Source: Deinandra increscens subsp. villosa
Lineage: Eukaryota; Streptophyta; Magnoliopsida; Asterales; Asteraceae
Length of the DNA stretch: 64,000 nt
Assembly (NCBI GenBank): GCA_039602395.1
Contig: JBCNJP010000017.1
Location: 89,354,182-89,418,181 of the forward strand
Reading direction: 5' to 3'
Numbering within the stretch: position 1 is the first letter of the stretch; every line of letters starts with the position of its first letter. Below, piece after piece: positions 58,706-64,000 of the stretch. Made by a program: the position numbers and the translations under genes. The notes beneath the pieces were generated by a model, which saw only the letters and a list, made by a program, of their open reading frames with translations, made no database searches and had not been told where the DNA came from.

Positions 58706-59394
58706 TGGGCTATACCCCTATAAGGGCTACGCGGAAGCTCTACCCCAAGGAGAAGGGCTATGATGAAGCTCTACCCTTTGCCTTATAGAAATATGTCTCT
58801 GAATGGCCTCGTCAGAGCGATGCCCCTCGCATAAGGGCTAAGGACCCCAAGGACCCCGATAAGGGGGTCGCCCAGACGGAAGGGGCACACTCTTGATAAA
58901 AGGAATAAATCATACATGTCTGGTATCTAGGAGACACAAAGTACGTGAACAGTGCCACAAGGACGATGTGACAAGTTGACTTAGTCATTTAAGTACATGG
59001 CTTCTGTCCCTTCGTCGGAGCCCTTCGCCCTTCATCGCAGTACGTGCCCCTTCGTCAGAATACTTGGCCAGGATTAAAACTTAGCTATTAAGTAAACAGC
59101 GAAGCAACAGCTCATGGCCAGCTAGGGTGTCTGTCCTATAAATATGGACACCCTCCCACTAACTCAAGTAAGTTGGAAGTTGGGTGAGAAAACCCCACCT
59201 CTCTCTCTACACTCCCCCCCCCCCCCCCAAACCTTCTCCTGCATACACACACATATGCACGGAGGAGACCCAACGATGGCGATGATGGAAACGGAACGGA
59301 ATAAGTTCATACGGATCTGAGCCGGAGGATCTCTTCCCTCCACACACACACTTGTAGCTACTAGAATCCTACCACGGGATTCTGGGACGCAACA
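58706..59394 (+). repeat. 3' LTR of the 11.9 kb element
   Basis: 689 bp, TGGGCTATAC to CGCAACA, followed by TTATATATA. Confidence 0.93.
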
Positions 59395-59650
59395 TTATAT
59401 ATACTTTATTTAAACTTCAAGTGTATATATATATATATTAGTTTAAATTTAAAAGTACAAATATATATATATATATATATATAGGGTTAGGTTCAAATGA
59501 GAACTTTTTCTTTTGAGAACCAATTTGGGCCACTAATTTTCAAGGGGGGAGCATTCAAATTCATGGGGGGGGTTTTCCATATATATAAACTAGTGGCTAA
59601 GATTAGTTCTTTTTAGTTCTCAAACCAAATTAGTTCTCAAATGATCCTCT

Positions 59651-59713
<63 letters not shown>

Positions 59714-60989
59714 TATATATATGTTTTTAAATATATAAATATATAAGTATATTTGTAAGATACATATATTTATATAAAACATTAATGGTGTTTGTAAAAG
59801 AATGATAAAAGTATATACATAATCATATAACACCATATACTAATGTTTGATTATATAAATATATTGGTTTTTAATGACTATTTGTATTTATCAAATTTTC
59901 TAATAATATCAAACGCGCTCGAAAAATGATAAAAAATTTCAGGTTTTAATCTTGATATTATATAAAGATATCCCCTAAAGTATGAAATCCCAACTCATAA
60001 CCGTTTGTTAAATTTGGGCATTATAACGTCGTATAATATCGTTTTTACTCGAAAAAAATGTTCTCAAATCATGAAATTGACTTAAGGGTTTTTTAAGTTA
60101 TGTTATTTTGTAGTCCTATACCAAAAATCAGAAGCTAATTCATTACAGATTGGTCGACTTAAGCCAAATATACTCAAGAACCCTAGATTTTATGCATTTC
60201 TAGAGCATAAATCAAACGAGTATATGAACTGAAATTGATAGAGGGCTTTTGTTCTACGTACCAAATAATGTAAAACTGGAGAAAATGAGCTTCCAACAAC
60301 TCCTGGATTGCACGAATTTGAGCGATGAAATTTCGGAGCAAAAAGAGGGTTTTTGAGTGATTGATCTATGAAATTAACGACTGATTTTGAGCAATGGGAG
60401 TTGGTATATACGCTATCAGGGGCGCAAACTAGTGATGACACGTTGTTGGGTGACTAATCCGCCGAATTGACACGTTTTGGAGTGAAAAACGAGGCTGCAA
60501 CACGAAGACAACCTAGAAACACGTCTGTATGTTTTGGGGCGTACCGCCCAGAAGTTAGACATTTGGGGCGTACCGCCCCAAAGTGATTTTGGCAGATTTA
60601 CACTTTTAGTCCCTGAAGTTTCGTTTTATGCAGTTTTGGTCCCTGAACTTTGATAAATTGACACTTTTAACCCCAAAAATTATAGAAATTACTTTTATAT
60701 AATTTCTAATTTTGGGATATGAAATATCAATATTTTTATAATTTTCTAGACTTCTGGTTAACACCGAATTTCGCGTGAAAGATCGGATTTTCTTTATTTC
60801 GCAGTTTAACCTCAAACTTTTCGTGAAACCTTACATTTATTTACTCGTGTGTATAATTGTTATTCCCCACAAGCACTATATATGTTTGGTTTGCTTAAAT
60901 TTTCTGGTTTAATGGAAATAAAAATAATTAAAATAAAATTCCGGAATCGGGTCGGATTTAAATGAATATGGATTGACCGAGTTGTCACA
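59395..60989 (-). repeat. Element Y 5' LTR, outer part
   Basis: The minus-strand LTR start TGTGACAACTCGG is at 60989. About 1.3 kb (59700-60989) matches the 3' LTR at 38241-39591, including two copies of a GGGGCGTACCGCCC palindrome near 60540 and 60570. A fold-back element of family A sits in its AT-rich end. Confidence 0.85.
59484..59653 (+). mobile_element. Fold-back element, family A, copy 3
   Basis: Same ends as copy 2 and flanked by (TA)n. In this LTR it lies after the TTAGTTTAAATTTAAAAGT marker, whereas copy 1 in the other LTR lies before it, so they are separate insertions. Confidence 0.75.
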
Positions 60990-61880
60990 TATTTCACGCC
61001 GCAAAACCCACTAAAACATCCAAAAGCTTTTAAAATTCAACCATGCACATCTTTACACCACACAACGCCACACCACATGAACTATACCCCATTGATGTTG
61101 TGTGGTGCTAAAGTCCATTCAACGATGAGGTGGCGGTGTTAAACTTTAACATGGCTAGAGGTATACCACATGCCCTAATGGTACAATCCATTTTGAAGTT
61201 TCTTCACAGATATTAATCAAATTTTGAGCATTTGTTCATTAAATTTTATAAAAAAAAAATCGCTAGCTTCATCCTCTTTGTTTATTGTGAATCATCGATC
61301 AAAACCTATCAACAACGGTGCTATATTTGTGTAGTTCATACGGATCTAACACAACTTACAATTAATTTTTCGTTAAGAATCGAAGAAGTTCTTGTGGATC
61401 AAAGGTTGTTGGGTGATGAAGATGGTTAACAAATGAAGGTGGCACTGGATTAAACAAAAAAATTCGACTATTCTGTATTCTTGCTAAATTTCATTTGCAG
61501 CCCATCAAGTTTCAAAGAAATTCTTTTTAAAGTTATATAAGTTTTCTTTTAAACCATTTTTTCTGTTTTTTACAAAAAAAAAGATGTAAAAATAACTTAT
61601 TTAAAAATAAAATAAAATAAATATAATATAACACAAGTTTTTTGTGTTTGTTGGATTGATTCGTGAACGTAAATCTTTTTGCATTTGTTGAATTGGTTAA
61701 CTAACATAAACACGTTTGCGTTTGTTTTTTGTTTTTACCTTGTTATTTTTCGTTGTTTATTTATTTCCCTTGAAAACAAAACAAAAGCTATAAACATTTT
61801 ATTTTACAAAGTTCTTTCTTAAAAGAAAATTATAATTTTTTTTACAAATATATAAAAATTTCACAAAAACATAGACAAGT
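60990..61880. other. Flank of element Y, unassigned
   Basis: AT-rich sequence without a recognisable gene or terminal repeat. It may include the leader of the copia-like element that follows. Confidence 0.4.
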
Positions 61881-61883
61881 AAT

Positions 61884-63836
61884 GTGTTTAATCATTTTTG
61901 GTGTGATCAAGAGAAGATGGCCGGTTCTTATTTATATGTTCAGTTGAGAAATTTTCAACAAATTGAAAGAGAAGTTCTGATGCTTCTTCATTTTGAGGAT
62001 TATCGCAATCGGAAAGGTAAATTTGCAGATTACATGGTTGGTATAAGTAAATATGTTCGGAAATCAATTCAAGATAGATATGAGTTTCTCGTTCTAAATA
62101 ATTCGGGTTGAAAAGTACCACCACCAAAGTTATTATCAAGGATGACCAAATATGATGTTATAACTCATGATAGTGAGAAGGCAACTTATTATTCTTTGAT
62201 GAGGGCATTATCTGAAGAGATCTTCTATCAATTCAAGCAGTATAAAACTTCAAAAGAGTTATGTGATGCTCTTGCTCAGAAATGTATTAATGTATGTGAT
62301 GCTAAAATGAATGAATCTGGAAAAGAGACAAACAATGAGGAACCTAAATCTTGTGCAAATTGTGAGATGTCTGATAAATGTGGTTGTGCAGTTATGACAG
62401 AATTTCAGTTGCAAAAGATAACACTGAGTTAGTGAAGAAAGTTTCTAAGCTGACAGAGGAAAATGATGGTTTTTTGAAAGAAGTGGAGAAATGAAAGAAA
62501 GAAGCTAAAGAAGTTGTAGGAGATTTTGATGAGTTGTTTGAAAATTCAAAAAACAAAGTTGATGTTCTTAACAAGACATGTGATGAACTTGCTGCGAAAG
62601 CTATGAGTTTTCATAATGAGAACACAACTTTGGTTGAAGCTAAAGCTGAATTGATTGAAGAAAACAAGTTATTGAAGAGAAATGTTGAGATTTATAAACG
62701 AAGGTGGGAAAAGGTTATTCAAGAGACACGTGATGCTCATAATGAACTGAGAAGAGAAAAATATGTGTCAAATAACGCTTCTGAGCAGTACATTGATTCT
62801 CAAACGGAATTAGCAGTGGCACAAACAAAAATTTCTGAGTTGAATATTGAAATTCTAGATCTGAAGAGGCAGTTGCATAATTTACAAATTCTCTATCAGT
62901 CATAAGTTACTTGTGTATTGATAAGAATTTTCAAAAGGTGTTTGGTTGTGCTAAGCTTAACCAGATTCCTCCTCCTGTAGTTATTACAGAATCTATAAAT
63001 GATTTGAAAGCAACGAAAGATGTTTTTGATTATTCAAAGTTTGCTGATAATTCTTTCTGAGAAAAAGAAAAAGTCAAAGCCACAAAAGAAAATTTTGATG
63101 CTAGCATGAGAACTAAATTTGCCTCAAGTAACACATTTCTTGATAAGGAAAAAGTGTTTGAAGGCAATCTAGGACATGTTAAAGTTCAAAACTTTTCAAA
63201 GATTGTGATTGATGAATCTTTGTTTTCCAATAAAGATGCTCTGAATGCCATAAAGGATGAGTTTTCTCGACTTGCTTCACAAGGTCATGAGAAACCTAAG
63301 TCTGTGCCAGATAAATCTAAAAAGAATGGTGGTCTGGGTATGAAAGCAAAGAGGTTCAACCTCAAGCTGTAAGCAAAACGGATGAAATTTCCAATAATGT
63401 TCAAGACGAGCAAGTTCATGCTGGAAATGATGTCAAAGATATGATTGAGATAGACAAAATTATTGAGGATATCAAGGTTAAGGAGATCCAGTTGAGAATC
63501 ATATCATGTGTGAACCTGATGTTGAGTTTCTGTTAAAGAAGAATTTTAAGTTAGAGCTTTAAGAGAGTGATTTTTCTTCAAAGCCCACGGTGTCATCTGA
63601 ATCCATGTCACCGAAGAAGGTCGATTGAAGAGCTTGCTTTTACTGCAACAAAACAGGACATGTGATTCGTGATTGTGCTATGCGAAAAATTTTTTCACGT
63701 GGTTCATATCGATCATCATCATATGATTCGCTGATTCTCAATCAGGTTACAGTCAAGCGACATCATAATCATCAACGGAAGTCAACTACTAAGAAGTCGT
63801 TTGTTGGTAAAAACTTTACATCTTGATGATAATTTC
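61884..63836 (+). pseudogene. gag: Ty1/copia-like gag with coiled coil and CCHC knuckle, broken
   Basis: Frames in order: 61918-62111 (MAGSYLYVQLRNFQQ...), 62142-62432 (MTKYDVITHDSEKATY..., a Gag helical region), 62534-62905 (long coiled coil rich in Glu/Lys/Asn), 63106-63372, and a CX2CX4HX4C knuckle CFYCNKTGHVIRDC at 63635-63676. Stops (for example TGA near 62108 and TAA near 62903) and frame changes separate them. A long coiled-coil Gag before the knuckle recalls the SIRE/Maximus group of copia elements, which is a suggestion only. No protease, integrase or RT lies within the window. Confidence 0.68.
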
Positions 63837-64000
63837 CCACAGTTTTCAAAACCAAAACAATTTTTAAAAAGAAAATAATTTTTCAATAATGATTTTAAAA
63901 TGCCTTACTTAAATGAGTTTTCGTATTATGGGCATCGACAACACCACTCAAAACCTGACAAAATACTAGTAGGGGAGTTGTTGAATATTGTTTCCAACTT
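63837..64000. other. Sequence after the copia-like gag
   Basis: 164 bases with no clear frame; ends near GTTGTTGAATATTG. The rest of the element, if any, lies beyond the window. Confidence 0.3.

Larger units (their letters stand above)
47468..59394 (+). mobile_element. 11.9 kb non-autonomous LTR element in a (TA)n array
   Basis: Two near-identical LTRs (47468-48158 and 58706-59394), a primer binding site TTGGCGCCATCCGTGGG after the first and a purine run (GGAGGGACTTA) before the second define it. The flanks are TATAT-rich on both sides. I find no gag, protease, RT or integrase in the 10.5 kb between LTRs, so it looks like a large non-autonomous derivative, with a candidate Helitron, a LINE piece and tandem repeats inside. 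The primer site resembles that of Tat-type elements. Confidence 0.88.

Noticed and set aside
2875..60989. Host protein-coding gene hidden among the repeats
   Set aside because: Every recognisable domain belongs to a transposable element or to the viroplasmin unit; no intron-exon model of a host gene could be supported.
39592..60989. Element Y as a single intact 21 kb LTR element
   Set aside because: The distance is produced by nested insertions; the interior lacks RT and integrase.

Overview
The window is plant nuclear DNA made almost entirely of transposable elements nested inside one another. It is AT-rich, has long (TA)n arrays and two 500-base N gaps (1850-2349 and 36350-36849), and I found no host protein-coding gene. 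The element types fit a eudicot. The LTR style of the minus-strand chromovirus-like element reminds me of Asteraceae repeats, but that is recollection and weakly held.

Left part (1-36349). After about 1.8 kb of unassigned sequence and a gap, an old minus-strand LTR-like sequence (2350-2874, resuming 15355-16322) has been split by Ty3/gypsy elements of the Tat type. Tat-1 (2875-15349, target duplication CTAAT) sits in it and carries two hAT-type MITEs. Tat-3 (from 16323) sits further along and is itself split by Tat-2 (17425-27005, target duplication AAAGG). All three carry gag, protease, RT, RNase H and a second RNase H; Tat-1 and Tat-2 also keep integrase. Tat-1 and Tat-2 also carry an antisense, intron-containing gene between pol and the 3' LTR; in Tat-2 this gene is open across all four exons (500 codons). 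All three elements share one in-frame TAG between protease and RT, followed by CAATTA or CAATTT, which looks like a stop-readthrough signal. Their LTRs share hairpins just after the AATAAA signal, and the pairing changes in step between subfamilies.

Tat-3 stops abruptly inside its second RNase H region at about 30957 and runs into at least four head-to-tail copies of a 1.37-1.40 kb unit. Each unit carries a viroplasmin-like domain (the type found in caulimovirids and in RNase H1 N termini) and a short ORF with a C-terminal membrane segment. The array runs into the second gap.

Middle part (36850-47467). This holds a minus-strand chromovirus-like LTR element ('element Y': PPT next to 39591, gag-like ORF 43831-43157, tRNA-Met-type primer binding site 44683-44694). 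It has lost RT and integrase and is invaded by a hAT-type MITE (40906-42216) and by fold-back elements that all lie between (TA)n arrays.

Right part (47468-64000). The 5' LTR of element Y is split by an 11.9 kb LTR element with near-identical 0.69 kb LTRs and no recognisable gag or pol. That element contains a candidate minus-strand Helitron (48947-53339), a truncated LINE with a zf-RVT domain, and a 56-bp tandem repeat (56601-57216). Element Y's LTR ends at 60989. The last 2 kb is a broken Ty1/copia-like gag with a coiled coil and one CCHC knuckle.
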